From: Streptomyces sp. Ru72
GTDB lineage: Bacteria > Actinomycetota > Actinomycetes > Streptomycetales > Streptomycetaceae
DNA: 64,000 nt
Reading direction: 5' to 3'
Assembly (NCBI RefSeq): GCF_002920635.1
Contig: NZ_PQSR01000029.1
Location: 1-64,000 of the forward strand
This document shows, piece after piece, positions 50,383 through 58,789 of the stretch (position 1 is its first letter; every line of letters starts with the position of its first letter). A program made the translations under genes and the position numbers. The notes beneath the pieces are model-generated. The model was not told the origin of the DNA. It saw only the letters and a program-made list of their open reading frames with translations, and did not search any database.

Positions 50383-53130
50383 TCACGCGTCGCCGCCCGC
50401 CGCGCCCGGGTCCGCCGCCGTCACATCCAGCAGCTGGTACCGGTCGATCGCCTGCTTGAGCACCGAGCGGTCGATCTTCCCGTCCTTCGCCAGCTCCGCG
50501 AGCACCGCCACGACGACGGACTGTGCGTCGATGTGGAAGAAGCGGCGCGCAGCACCGCGCGTGTCGGCGAAGCCGAAGCCGTCCGCGCCCAGCGACTGGT
50601 ACGTCCCCGGCACCCAGCGCGCGATCTGGTCCGGCACCGACCGCATCCAGTCGGACACCGCCACGAACGGCCCCTGAGCACCGCTGAGCTTCCGCGTCAC
50701 GTACGGGACGCGCTGCTCCTCCTCCGGGTGCAGCAGGTTGTGCTCCTCGCACGCCACCGCCTCGCGGCGCAGCTCGTTCCAGGAGGTCGCCGACCAGACG
50801 TCGGCCTTCACGTTCCACTCCTCGGCGAGGAGCTTCTGCGCCTCGATCGCCCAGGGCAGGGCGACACCGGAGGCCATGATCTGCGCCGGGACGGAGCCCG
50901 CCGTGCCCTCGCTGAAGCGGTAGATGCCCTTGAGGATGCCCTCGACGTCCACGTTCGCCGGCTCGGCCGGGTGCTGGATCGGCTCGTTGTAGACGGTGAG
51001 GTAGTAGAAGACGTCCTCGCCCTGAGGGTGATCGGGGGAGGAGCCGTACATCCGGCGCAGACCGTCCTGCACGATGTAGGCGATCTCGTAGGCGAACGCC
51101 GGGTCGTAGGCCACGCACGCCGGGTTGGTGGAGGCGAGCAGCTGCGAGTGGCCGTCCGCGTGCTGCAGGCCCTCACCGGTCAGCGTCGTACGGCCGGCGG
51201 TCGCGCCGAGGACGAAACCGCGCGCCAGCTGGTCGGCCATCTGCCAGAACTGGTCGCCGGTGCGCTGGAAACCGAACATCGAGTAGAAGACGTACACCGG
51301 GATGAGCGGCTCGCCGTGCGTGGCGTACGCCGAGCCCGCCGCGATCAGCGACGCCGTGCACCCCGCCTCGGAGATGCCGTCGTGCAGCATCTGCCCGGTC
51401 GGCGACTCCTTGTACGCGAGCAGCAGGTCCCGGTCCACGGCCTCGTACTGCTGGCCGAGCGGGTTGTAGATCTTCGCGCTCGGGAAGAACGAGTCCATGC
51501 CGAAGGTGCGGTACTCGTCCGGCGCGATCAGCACGAACCGCCGACCGATCTCCTTGTCCCGCATGAGGTCCTTGAGCAGTCGTACGAACGCCATGGTCGT
51601 GGCGATGGACTGCTGACCGGAGCCCTTCTTCACGGTCGCGTACGTCTTGTCGTCCGGCAGCGCCAGCGGCTTGGACCGCACGACGCGCGTCGGGACGTAC
51701 CCGCCGCACGCCTTGCGCATGTCGTGCATGTACTGGATCTCCTCCGAGTCCCGGCCCGGGTGGTAGTACGGCGGCGGGCCGGACTCCAGCTCCTTGTCGG
51801 AGATCGGCAGGTGCAGGCGGTCCCGGAAGTGCTTGAGGTCGGTGACCGTCAGCTTCTTCATCTGGTGGGTGGCGTTGCGGCCCTCGAAGTTCGGACCCAG
51901 CGTCCAGCCCTTGATCGTCTTGGCCAGGATCACCGTCGGCTGGCCCTTGTGGGCCTTGGCCGCCGAGAAGGCGGCGTAGATCTTGCGGTGGTCGTGACCG
52001 CCGCGGCCCAGGTGCAGGATCTGGTCGTCGGTCATGTTCTCGACCATCGCGCGCAGCCGCAGGTCGTCGCCGAAGAAGTGCTCACGGATGTACGCGCCGG
52101 ACTCGGTGGCGTACGTCTGGAACTGTCCGTCGGGCGTGGTGTTCATCCTGTTGACCAGCACGCCGTCCCGGTCCTGGGCCAGCAGCGGGTCCCAGGTGCG
52201 GTCCCAGATGAGCTTGATCACGTTCCAGCCGGCGCCCCGGAAGACCGACTCCAGCTCCTGGATGATCTTGCCGTTGCCGCGCACCGGGCCGTCCAGGCGC
52301 TGCAGGTTGCAGTTGACGACGAAGGTCAGGTTGTCCAGACCTTCGCGGGCGGCGATCGACAGCTGTCCGAGCGACTCCGGCTCGTCCATCTCGCCGTCGC
52401 CCAGGAACGCCCACACGTGCGACTTGGAGGTGTCGGCGATGCCGCGCGCCTCCATGTAGCGGTTCATCCGCGCCTGGTAGATCGCGCCGATCGGGCCGAG
52501 CCCCATGGAGACCGTCGGGAACTCCCAGAAGTCCGGCATCGAGCGCGGGTGCGGGTAGCTGGAGAGGCCGTACGGGGACTTGGACTTCTCCTGGCGGAAG
52601 CCGTCCAGGTGCTGCTCGGTGAGCCGGTCCAGGAGGTACGCGCGGGCGTAGATGCCCGGGGAGGCGTGCCCCTGGAAGAAGACCTGGTCGCCGCCGTCGC
52701 CCTCGTCCTTGCCGCGGAAGAAGTGGTTGAAGCCCACGTCGTACAGCGAGGCGGAGGAGGCGAAGGTGGCGATGTGGCCGCCGACGCCGATACCCGGACG
52801 CTGGGCGCGGGAGACCATGACGGCGGCGTTCCACCGGGTGGCGTTGAGGATCTTGCGTTCGATCTCCTCGTTGCCGGGGAAGAACGGCTCGTCCTTGGTC
52901 GCGATGGTGTTGACGTAGTCCGTGCTGCGCATCTCGGGCACGGCCACGCGCCGCTCACGGGCCCGCTCGATCAGACGGAGCATCAGGTAGCGGGCCCGCT
53001 CACGGCCGCGCTGGTCCACGGCGGCGTCGAGTGAGTCGAGCCACTCCTGGGTTTCCTCGGGATCGAAGTCAGGAACCTGACTCGGAAGGCCGCCAATGAT
53101 GATCGGATTGCGATCGGATCCGGAAGCCAC
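50383..53130 (-). CDS. aceE: Pyruvate dehydrogenase E1 component, homodimeric type
   Basis: 915 residues, the usual length of homodimeric AceE in actinomycetes. Oxidatively decarboxylates pyruvate with thiamine diphosphate and passes the acetyl group to E2. The ThDP/Mg motif is GDGEMDEPES ... NCNLQRLDGPVRGN; substrate- and cofactor-region segments HGHASPGIYARAYLLDR-like (FFQGHASPGIYARA) and TVYNEPIQHPAEPANVDVEG are conserved. GTG start with TAAGGA 6 nt before it. No E2 or E3 gene is adjacent, as is normal in this genus. It supplies acetyl-CoA for the nearby fatty-acid synthase. Ends at the hairpin 50300-50345. Confidence 0.97.
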   Translation of the reverse strand: MASGSDRNPIIIGGLPSQVPDFDPEETQEWLDSLDAAVDQRGRERARYLMLRLIERARERRVAVPEMRSTDYVNTIATKDEPFFPGNEEIERKILNATRWNAAVMVSRAQRPGIGVGGHIATFASSASLYDVGFNHFFRGKDEGDGGDQVFFQGHASPGIYARAYLLDRLTEQHLDGFRQEKSKSPYGLSSYPHPRSMPDFWEFPTVSMGLGPIGAIYQARMNRYMEARGIADTSKSHVWAFLGDGEMDEPESLGQLSIAAREGLDNLTFVVNCNLQRLDGPVRGNGKIIQELESVFRGAGWNVIKLIWDRTWDPLLAQDRDGVLVNRMNTTPDGQFQTYATESGAYIREHFFGDDLRLRAMVENMTDDQILHLGRGGHDHRKIYAAFSAAKAHKGQPTVILAKTIKGWTLGPNFEGRNATHQMKKLTVTDLKHFRDRLHLPISDKELESGPPPYYHPGRDSEEIQYMHDMRKACGGYVPTRVVRSKPLALPDDKTYATVKKGSGQQSIATTMAFVRLLKDLMRDKEIGRRFVLIAPDEYRTFGMDSFFPSAKIYNPLGQQYEAVDRDLLLAYKESPTGQMLHDGISEAGCTASLIAAGSAYATHGEPLIPVYVFYSMFGFQRTGDQFWQMADQLARGFVLGATAGRTTLTGEGLQHADGHSQLLASTNPACVAYDPAFAYEIAYIVQDGLRRMYGSSPDHPQGEDVFYYLTVYNEPIQHPAEPANVDVEGILKGIYRFSEGTAGSVPAQIMASGVALPWAIEAQKLLAEEWNVKADVWSATSWNELRREAVACEEHNLLHPEEEQRVPYVTRKLSGAQGPFVAVSDWMRSVPDQIARWVPGTYQSLGADGFGFADTRGAARRFFHIDAQSVVVAVLAELAKDGKIDRSVLKQAIDRYQLLDVTAADPGAAGGDA

Positions 53131-53555
53131 GCTGTTCCTTACCTGTCAGAGGGCCACTTTTTCCTGTGCCTGCACCGGTCCCCATCGTGTACCTCGGGGA
53201 AGCGAAACGTCATCTCTACCGCGCGGTAACACGGCGGCGGACCGGATGTTCAGGGGCGGGCCCGATCAAAACGCAACGATACGCCCAGGCCGTGACGCGC
53301 CCCGCAAAGTCATTCGGGACTCGTACCCGCGGATGATTCCGGAATGCGCAAACCGGGCAGAACGGTGTGGTGTAGGTCACCTCGCGTCGCGATACCGTGC
53401 CTGGAGTTGCGGCGACACGGCCAGGATCGTCACCGTTTCGGCGGTCTGAACCGCCGGGTACTTGCGCGATCCGCCCCGCCCGTGTGGACTACGGCCAATG
53501 CTTCGCGTACGCGCGTGGCTGAGATACTCACCAAGACATGATCAGGAGGCAACCC
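53131..53555. other. 425-bp divergent control region of aceE and the DUF3052 gene
   Basis: No gene seen. Moderately GC-rich with several short AT patches (53152-53165 on the aceE side; 53515-53530 on the DUF3052 side, where GATACT may be the -10 box). A small inverted repeat CGGCGGTCTGAACCGCCG spans 53439-53456. I cannot name a regulator site. Confidence 0.45.
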
Positions 53556-53993
53556 GTGAGCGCGACCGCGGACCACGCGGAGGAGCGGACGAACCCTGCC
53601 GTGAGGCTGGGGTTCCAGCCCGAGCAGGTGGTCCAGGAGATCGGCTACGACGACGATGTCGACCAGGAGCTTCGCGAGGCCATCGAGGAAGTCATCGGCA
53701 GCGAGCTCGTGGACGAGGACTACGACGACGTTGCCGATGCCGTGGTGCTGTGGTTCCGCGACGAGGACGGCGACCTGACGGATGCGCTGGTGGACGCCAC
53801 CACGTATGTCGAAGAAGGCGGCTCGATCCTGCTCCTCACGCCGAAGACCGGCCGAACGGGCTATGTGGAGCCCAGCGACATCTCGGAGGCCGCGACGACG
53901 GCGGGTCTGTCGGCGTCCAAGAGCGTCAGTGTGGGCAAGGACTGGAGCGGCTCGCGTCTGGTGACGCCGAAGGCCGCGAAGTCCAAGCGGTGA
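53556..53993 (+). CDS. DUF3052 family protein
   Basis: 145 residues, acidic, soluble. The family is conserved in actinobacteria beside aceE and is uncharacterised; the fold is predicted to be small alpha/beta. Seen here: VRLGFQPEQVVQEIGYDDDV, ELREAIEEVIGSELVDEDYD, DVADAVVLWFRDEDGDLTDA, LVDATTYVEEGGSILLLTPK and a basic C-terminus (TPKAAKSKR). GTG at 53556 is chosen since AGGAGG stands 6 nt upstream; the ATG at 53538 would include that ribosome-binding site in the coding region. Confidence 0.9.
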   Translation: MSATADHAEERTNPAVRLGFQPEQVVQEIGYDDDVDQELREAIEEVIGSELVDEDYDDVADAVVLWFRDEDGDLTDALVDATTYVEEGGSILLLTPKTGRTGYVEPSDISEAATTAGLSASKSVSVGKDWSGSRLVTPKAAKSKR

Positions 53994-54100
53994 CGCTCCG
54001 CTGGGGTGCCGTGCGCTGAACGGTGCCCCCGGTTGGGGTGGCCGTACCTGGGGGCTGCGCCCCCGGACCCCCGTCGGCCTGACGGCCTCGTCCTCAGACT

Positions 54101-54131
54101 CCCCCAAGCTCTTCGAGCAGGGGGCACCCCC
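54101..54131 (+). repeat. Short relative of the G/C palindromic element
   Basis: Begins CCCCCAAGCTCTTCGAGC and ends AGGGGGCACCCCC. It keeps the CCCCC/GGGGG hairpin and the final GGGGGCACCCCC of the fabH element but has a shorter 12-nt loop. Intergenic, before the peroxiredoxin gene. Confidence 0.7.
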
Positions 54132-54147
54132 AGGACGGGCTGATTTC

Positions 54148-54181
54148 GCCGGGCCGGGCTGAAACGTCAGCCCGGCCCGGC
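54148..54181 (+). terminator. Terminator after the DUF3052 gene
   Basis: GCCGGGCCGGGCTGA (54148-54162), loop AACG, TCAGCCCGGCCCGGC (54167-54181): perfect 15-bp stem upstream of the peroxiredoxin gene. Confidence 0.8.
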
Positions 54182-54256
54182 CTCTCGCACCGCGTGCCCC
54201 GGTCGCTGCGTAGGGTGGTCCTGCCTCAACCGTCCCGTCGAAAGGGAAGCAGGACC

Positions 54257-54715
54257 ATGGCCATCCAGGTCGGCGACAAGGCCCCCGACTTCGAGCTCAA
54301 GGACAACCACGGCAGGGCCGTGAAGCTCTCCGACTTCCGCGGTCGGAAGAACGTGGTGCTGCTCTTCTACCCGTTCGCCTTCACCGGCGTGTGCACCGGC
54401 GAGTTGTGCGCGCTGCGCGACAACCTGCCGAAGTTCGTCAACGACGACACCCAGCTGCTCGCCGTCTCCAACGACTCCATCCACACCCTGCGCGTCTTCG
54501 CCGAGCAGGAGGGCCTGGAGTACCCGCTGCTGTCCGACTTCTGGCCGCACGGCAACATTTCGCGCGCCTACGGCGTCTTCGACGAGGACAAGGGTTGCGC
54601 GGTGCGCGGGACCTTCATCATCGACAAGGAGGGCGTGGTGCGGTGGACCGTCGTCAACGGCCTGCCGGACGCGCGTGACCTGAACGAGTACGTGAAGGCG
54701 CTCGACACCCTGTGA
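54257..54715 (+). CDS. ahpE: Peroxiredoxin AhpE type
   Basis: 152 residues, thioredoxin fold. The peroxidatic motif P-x3-T-x2-C is PFAFTGVC (Cys46), with a second Cys51 (GELC) that could act as resolving residue or be incidental. SDFWPHGNISRAYGVFDEDK and the end of the fold (RGTFIIDKEGVVRW) fit AhpE-type one-cysteine peroxiredoxins of actinobacteria, which reduce hydroperoxides. AGGA lies 3 nt before the ATG, with AAGGGAAGCAGGA as the wider site. It adjoins the tellurium-resistance genes, in keeping with an oxidative-stress role. Confidence 0.92.
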   Translation: MAIQVGDKAPDFELKDNHGRAVKLSDFRGRKNVVLLFYPFAFTGVCTGELCALRDNLPKFVNDDTQLLAVSNDSIHTLRVFAEQEGLEYPLLSDFWPHGNISRAYGVFDEDKGCAVRGTFIIDKEGVVRWTVVNGLPDARDLNEYVKALDTL

Positions 54716-54870
54716 TCCCGCGCCGAAGGGTCCGCCCGAGGGGCGCGCCCCTTCGGCTTACTTCCGTTCCAAGGCCTGTGGGGCGCGGGAACCCGTCACT
54801 AGGATCGACTCGTTGATCCGGTACATCGCACGACGGGGCTCCCCGCCCCTGGACACCAATGGAGGGACTC

Positions 54871-55446
54871 GTGGGAGTCAGCCTCAGCAAGGGCGGCAAC
54901 GTATCGCTGACCAAGGAGGCCCCCGGCCTGACCGCGGTCCTCGTCGGACTCGGCTGGGACGTCCGCACCACCACCGGCACCGACTTCGACCTGGACGCCA
55001 GCGCTCTGCTGCTGAACTCGTCGGGCAAGGTGGTCAGCGACCAGCACTTCGTGTTCTTCAACAACCTCAAGAGCCCCGACGGCTCCGTCGAGCACACCGG
55101 TGACAACCTCACCGGTGAGGGCGAGGGCGACGACGAGGTGATCAAGGTCAACCTCGCGGGGGTGCCGGCGGACGTCGACAAGATCGTCTTCCCGGTGTCG
55201 ATCTACGACGCCGAGAACCGTCAGCAGTCCTTCGGCCAGGTGCGCAACGCGTTCATCCGCGTGGTGAACCAGGCCAACCAGCAGGAGATCGCGCGGTACG
55301 ACCTGAGCGAGGACGCGTCCACGGAGACCGCCATGGTGTTCGGCGAGCTGTACCGCCATGGCGCCGAGTGGAAGTTCCGCGCCATCGGCCAGGGCTACGC
55401 CTCGGGTCTGCGGGGCATCGCCCAGGACTTCGGCGTCAACGTCTGA
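54871..55446 (+). CDS. TerD family protein 1
   Basis: 191 residues, full-length TerD. Conserved: VSLSKGGNVSLTKEAPGLTA, VLVGLGWDVRTTTGTDFDLD, DASALLL, SPDGSVEHTGDNLTGEGEGD and YDLSEDASTETAMVFGELYR. The acidic loop DNLTGEGEGDDE and the DFDLDAS motif bind Ca2+ in studied TerD proteins. TerD proteins act with TerC in resistance to tellurite and in broader stress responses and in Streptomyces also affect development. GGAGGG precedes the GTG at 54871. First gene of the Ter module. Confidence 0.95.
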   Translation: MGVSLSKGGNVSLTKEAPGLTAVLVGLGWDVRTTTGTDFDLDASALLLNSSGKVVSDQHFVFFNNLKSPDGSVEHTGDNLTGEGEGDDEVIKVNLAGVPADVDKIVFPVSIYDAENRQQSFGQVRNAFIRVVNQANQQEIARYDLSEDASTETAMVFGELYRHGAEWKFRAIGQGYASGLRGIAQDFGVNV

Positions 55447-55946
55447 CCCGAGCGCGCCGGCCACGGACTCCTCCGCACCGTCCGGCGTGGGCGGTGCGGA
55501 AAGCCGTATGTTCCGCGAGGGCCGTGTGCCCCCGGGCTCGTCGGCTGCCTCCGGCTGCGACGACTCCGTACGCGCGGCACCAAGCCTCCGGCCGCCGAGG
55601 GGGTTTCCCCTTCGGCCACCGGGGGAGAAACCAGGACCACCAGGGGGAGACCCGACCAGCCGGGGGAGGAGATCCCCATCGAACGGGTCGACCCGATCAG
55701 CGGGGCCGAGCTCCCTCACCGGGGCCAAGCTCCATCAGCGGGGCCAAGCCCTTGAGCATCGAGGCCGAGCCTCTGGCGCCGGGGCCGAGCCCTTGGCGCC
55801 GGGCCCGCGCCCTGACCGGGGCCGGCCTCGTCACCGGGGATCAACCCCGGCCACCGGGGGAGGAGCCCCCGCGACCGGGGGGGCCAACCCCCGGCCACCG
55901 GGGGTCTCGCCCCCGGGGCAACCACGTACCGGGGAGGATCAGGATC
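55447..55946. other. 500-bp intergenic region with degenerate G/C repeats
   Basis: No gene found. Between about 55690 and 55810 the unit GGGGCC(A/G)AGC recurs about every 19-20 bp at least four times. From 55830 to 55920 there are nested CCGGGG/CCCCGG hairpins (for example GGGGATCAACCCC, CCGGGGG...CCCCCGG). It separates two terD genes, may attenuate transcription between them, and could arise from repeat expansion. Confidence 0.6.
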
Positions 55947-56522
55947 ATGGGCGTCACGCTCGCCAAGGGAGGCAACGTCTCCCTGTCCAAGGCCGCGCCG
56001 AACCTCACGCAGGTGATGATCGGGCTCGGCTGGGACGCGCGCTCCACCACCGGGGCCCCCTTCGACCTCGATGCCAGCGCACTGCTGTGCAGCGGCGGCC
56101 GGGTCCTCGGTGACGAGTGGTTCGTCTTCTACAACCAGCTGAAGAGCCCCGACGGCTCCGTCGAACACACCGGCGACAACCTCACCGGTGAGGGCGAGGG
56201 CGACGACGAGACCATCCTGGTGGACCTCTCCAAGGTCCCGCCCCAGTGCGACAAGATCGTCTTCCCGGTCTCCATCCATCTCGCTGACGAGCGCGGCCAG
56301 ACGTTCGGCCAGGTCAGCAACGCCTTCATCCGCGTCGTCAACCAGGCCGACGGTCAGGAGCTCGCCCGCTACGACCTCAGCGAGGACGCCTCCACGGAAA
56401 CAGCCATGATCTTCGGCGAGGTCTACCGCCACGGCGGCGAATGGAAGTTCCGTGCCGTGGGTCAGGGGTACGCGTCCGGCCTGCGCGGCATCGCTCTGGA
56501 CTTCGGAGTGAACGTTTCGTAA
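55947..56522 (+). CDS. TerD family protein 2
   Basis: 191 residues, closely similar to the TerD protein at 54871, so the two probably arose by duplication. The same motifs are present: VTLAKGGNVSLSKAAPNLTQ, PFDLDASALL, SPDGSVEHTGDNLTGEGEGD (intact acidic Ca2+ loop), YDLSEDASTETAMIFGEVYR and QGYASGLRGIALDFGVNV. A free Cys pair differs from copy 1 (LLCSGG; PPQCDK). GGGGAGGATCAGGA precedes the ATG. It leads into the DUF475 gene 175 bp downstream. Confidence 0.95.
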   Translation: MGVTLAKGGNVSLSKAAPNLTQVMIGLGWDARSTTGAPFDLDASALLCSGGRVLGDEWFVFYNQLKSPDGSVEHTGDNLTGEGEGDDETILVDLSKVPPQCDKIVFPVSIHLADERGQTFGQVSNAFIRVVNQADGQELARYDLSEDASTETAMIFGEVYRHGGEWKFRAVGQGYASGLRGIALDFGVNVS

Positions 56523-56696
56523 AGGGGCTCTCCGCTTTGTGCGCTCCCAGGCCCTCCCCTCCGGACCTGCGGTGTCCCGGTCCGGCTGGACCACATGTCC
56601 CGGCCGGGCCGAGGCACCTCTAGACTCTGTGGTCAATGTTGGGTAAAGCCGGGTACGGCGACGGGTAGCCCCGTACACATACGGATTGGGTAGCCA

Positions 56697-57845
56697 GTGC
56701 TTCTGAAAACCTTCGGCTGGTCGTTCGTGGTCACCGCGGTCGGCTTGGCCCTGGCGGTCCTCTATGGGGGGTGGACCGCCTTCGGCATCGTGGCGATCCT
56801 CTCCATCCTCGAGATCTCGCTGTCCTTCGACAACGCGGTGGTCAACGCCGGAATCCTGAAGAAGATGAACGCCTTCTGGCAGAAGATCTTCCTCACGGTC
56901 GGCGTGCTGATCGCGGTCTTCGGCATGCGACTGGTCTTCCCCGTCGTCATCGTCGCCGTCACCGCGAAGAAGAATCCGATAGACGCCGTCAACCTCGCGC
57001 TGACGGACAAGGACCAGTACCAGCAGCTCGTCACCGACGCCCATCCGGCGATCGCGGCGTTCGGCGGCATGTTCCTGCTGATGATCTTCCTCGACTTCAT
57101 CTTCGAGGACCGGGACATCCAGTGGCTGCGCTGGATCGAGCGCCCGCTCGCCAAGCTCGGCAAGGTCGACATGCTGTCGGTCTGCATCGCGCTGATCGCC
57201 CTGCTGATCGCCTCCATGACCTTCGCGGCCCACGCCCACCAGCACGGCGGCGCGCACGTCGACAAGGCCCAGACGGTGCTCATCTCCGGTATCGCCGGTC
57301 TGATCACGTACATGATCGTCGGTGGTCTCTCCGGCTACTTCGAGGACAAGCTCGAGGAAGAGGAGGAGCGCGAGCACGAGGAGGAAGAGGAGGCCGCCCG
57401 CAGCGGCAAGCCGCGCTCGGCGGTGCTGCTGGCCGGCCAGGCCGCGTTCTTCATGTTCCTCTACCTGGAGGTCCTGGACGCGTCCTTCTCCTTCGACGGC
57501 GTGATCGGCGCGTTCGCCATCACCAACGACATCGTCCTGATGGCCCTCGGCCTCGGCATCGGCGCGATGTACGTGCGGTCGCTGACGGTGTACCTGGTCC
57601 GCCAGGGCACCCTTGACGACTACGTCTACCTGGAGCACGGCGCCCACTACGCGATCGGCGCGCTCGCCGTGATCCTCATGGTCACCATCCAGTACGAGAT
57701 CAACGAGGTGGTCACCGGCCTCGTCGGCGTCGTCCTGATCGCAGCGTCCTTCTGGTCCTCCGTGCGCCGCAACCGGGCGCTCGCCGCGGCCGAGGGAAAA
57801 GCGGCGGCCTCGGACGAGAAGACTGAGGTCTCGTCCGGGGTGTGA
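56697..57845 (+). CDS. DUF475 / TerC-like integral membrane protein
   Basis: 382 residues, about eight membrane helices. The TerC-type duplicated motifs are ILEISLSFDNAVVNAGILKK near the N-terminus and YLEVLDASFSFDGVIGAFAI in the second half, with conserved Asp residues in membrane segments, as expected for a cation exporter. Two special loops: a His-rich outside segment AAHAHQHGGAHVDK (about residues 178-192) and a strongly acidic cytoplasmic one, EEEEEREHEEEEEAA (about 221-236). Both could bind metal. GTG start (56697) without a clear Shine-Dalgarno. In Ter systems TerC and TerD proteins form a membrane metal-sensing complex. Confidence 0.9.
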   Translation: MLLKTFGWSFVVTAVGLALAVLYGGWTAFGIVAILSILEISLSFDNAVVNAGILKKMNAFWQKIFLTVGVLIAVFGMRLVFPVVIVAVTAKKNPIDAVNLALTDKDQYQQLVTDAHPAIAAFGGMFLLMIFLDFIFEDRDIQWLRWIERPLAKLGKVDMLSVCIALIALLIASMTFAAHAHQHGGAHVDKAQTVLISGIAGLITYMIVGGLSGYFEDKLEEEEEREHEEEEEAARSGKPRSAVLLAGQAAFFMFLYLEVLDASFSFDGVIGAFAITNDIVLMALGLGIGAMYVRSLTVYLVRQGTLDDYVYLEHGAHYAIGALAVILMVTIQYEINEVVTGLVGVVLIAASFWSSVRRNRALAAAEGKAAASDEKTEVSSGV

Positions 57846-57952
57846 GAGTTCTCGGGGTAAGGGAACGCTCTGTGCGGGGCGGTCGCGAGGAGGCGTCCTC
57901 GGCGGCCGCCCCGCGGCTGTGGAACGGTGCAATGGTGAGGCAGGGGGCGGGC

Positions 57953-58684
57953 ATGGGTTTCTGGGACGGCGTGTGGCGCGGGCGGGCGATGGACTTCGAC
58001 TCGGGCAGTGCGGCGACCAACGCCATCGAACTGACCAAGCGGCACCAACGGGTCTCGCTCACCAAGCAGGGCGCGGCGAGCGGCAACCTGCGCATCAACC
58101 TGTCCTGGCGCATGCGGACGTCCGACATAGGCGGCCCCGAGCGCGGCAGCGTGCTCCGCAACCCGCTGCGGTTCTTCACCCCCGAGGTCGTGCAGGCGCA
58201 CACCCAGAGCATGGTCAACGTCGACCTCGACCTGGGATGCCTGTACGAGCTGAGCGACGGCACGAAGGGCGTGGTGCAGCCGCTGGGCAGCTTCTTCGGG
58301 GAGCTCAACGACCCGCCGTACATCAAGCTCAGCGGCGACGACCGGTTCGGCTCCGGCTCCGGTGAGACGATCTTCGTCAACCTCGACCACCGGGACGACT
58401 TCAAGCGGCTGCTGGTCTTCGTCTACATCTACGACCAGACGCCGGCGTTCGACCGCACCCACGCCCACGTCACGCTCTACCCGAGCAGCGGCCCCCGCAT
58501 CGAGATCGGCCTCGACGAACGCCACCCCCAGGCCCGCTCCTGCGCGGTCGTCCTCATAGAGAACGTCAAGGGCGAGCTCATCGTCCGTCGAGAGGTGAGG
58601 TTCGTCTACGGCTTCCAGGCAGAACTGGACCGCCTGTACGGCTGGGGCCTCCAGTGGGGCCGCGGCTACAAGACCAAGGCGTAG
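57953..58684 (+). CDS. TerD-superfamily protein, extended (TerA/TerF-like)
   Basis: 243 residues. The N-terminal start MGFWDGVWRGRAMDFDSGSA is followed by a TerD-like domain that is interrupted by a long insert: RVSLTKQGAASGNLRINLSW ... MVNVDLDLGCLYELSDGTKG ... YIKLSGDDRFGSGSGETIFV ... LLVFVYIYDQTPAFDRTHAH ... YGFQAELDRLYGWGLQWGRG. It resembles the TerA/TerF-like 'tellurium resistance protein' of Streptomyces. The acidic loop is reduced to SGDDRFGSGSGE. ATG at 57953 has AGGGGG 6 nt upstream; ATG at 57932 is possible. It follows the membrane protein gene by 107 bp. Confidence 0.85.
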   Translation: MGFWDGVWRGRAMDFDSGSAATNAIELTKRHQRVSLTKQGAASGNLRINLSWRMRTSDIGGPERGSVLRNPLRFFTPEVVQAHTQSMVNVDLDLGCLYELSDGTKGVVQPLGSFFGELNDPPYIKLSGDDRFGSGSGETIFVNLDHRDDFKRLLVFVYIYDQTPAFDRTHAHVTLYPSSGPRIEIGLDERHPQARSCAVVLIENVKGELIVRREVRFVYGFQAELDRLYGWGLQWGRGYKTKA

Positions 58685-58789
58685 CCGCCCCGCCGCCGGC
58701 AGCCGTGCCTGCCCCAGAGCCTTGACACAGGCGCCTCGTACCGCCGGGCGGCGGAGCCGGCCCCCGGGCAGCCGAAGCCACCCACCGCG

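Noticed and set aside
50377..53034. Very long open frame on the plus strand opposite aceE (885 codons), and a similar one opposite the ABC genes at 15149-17668
   Set aside because: These are mirror frames of genuine genes in very GC-rich DNA. Their translations are Arg/Val/Asp/Leu-rich low complexity, have no recognisable domain, and the opposite strand encodes clearly conserved enzymes.
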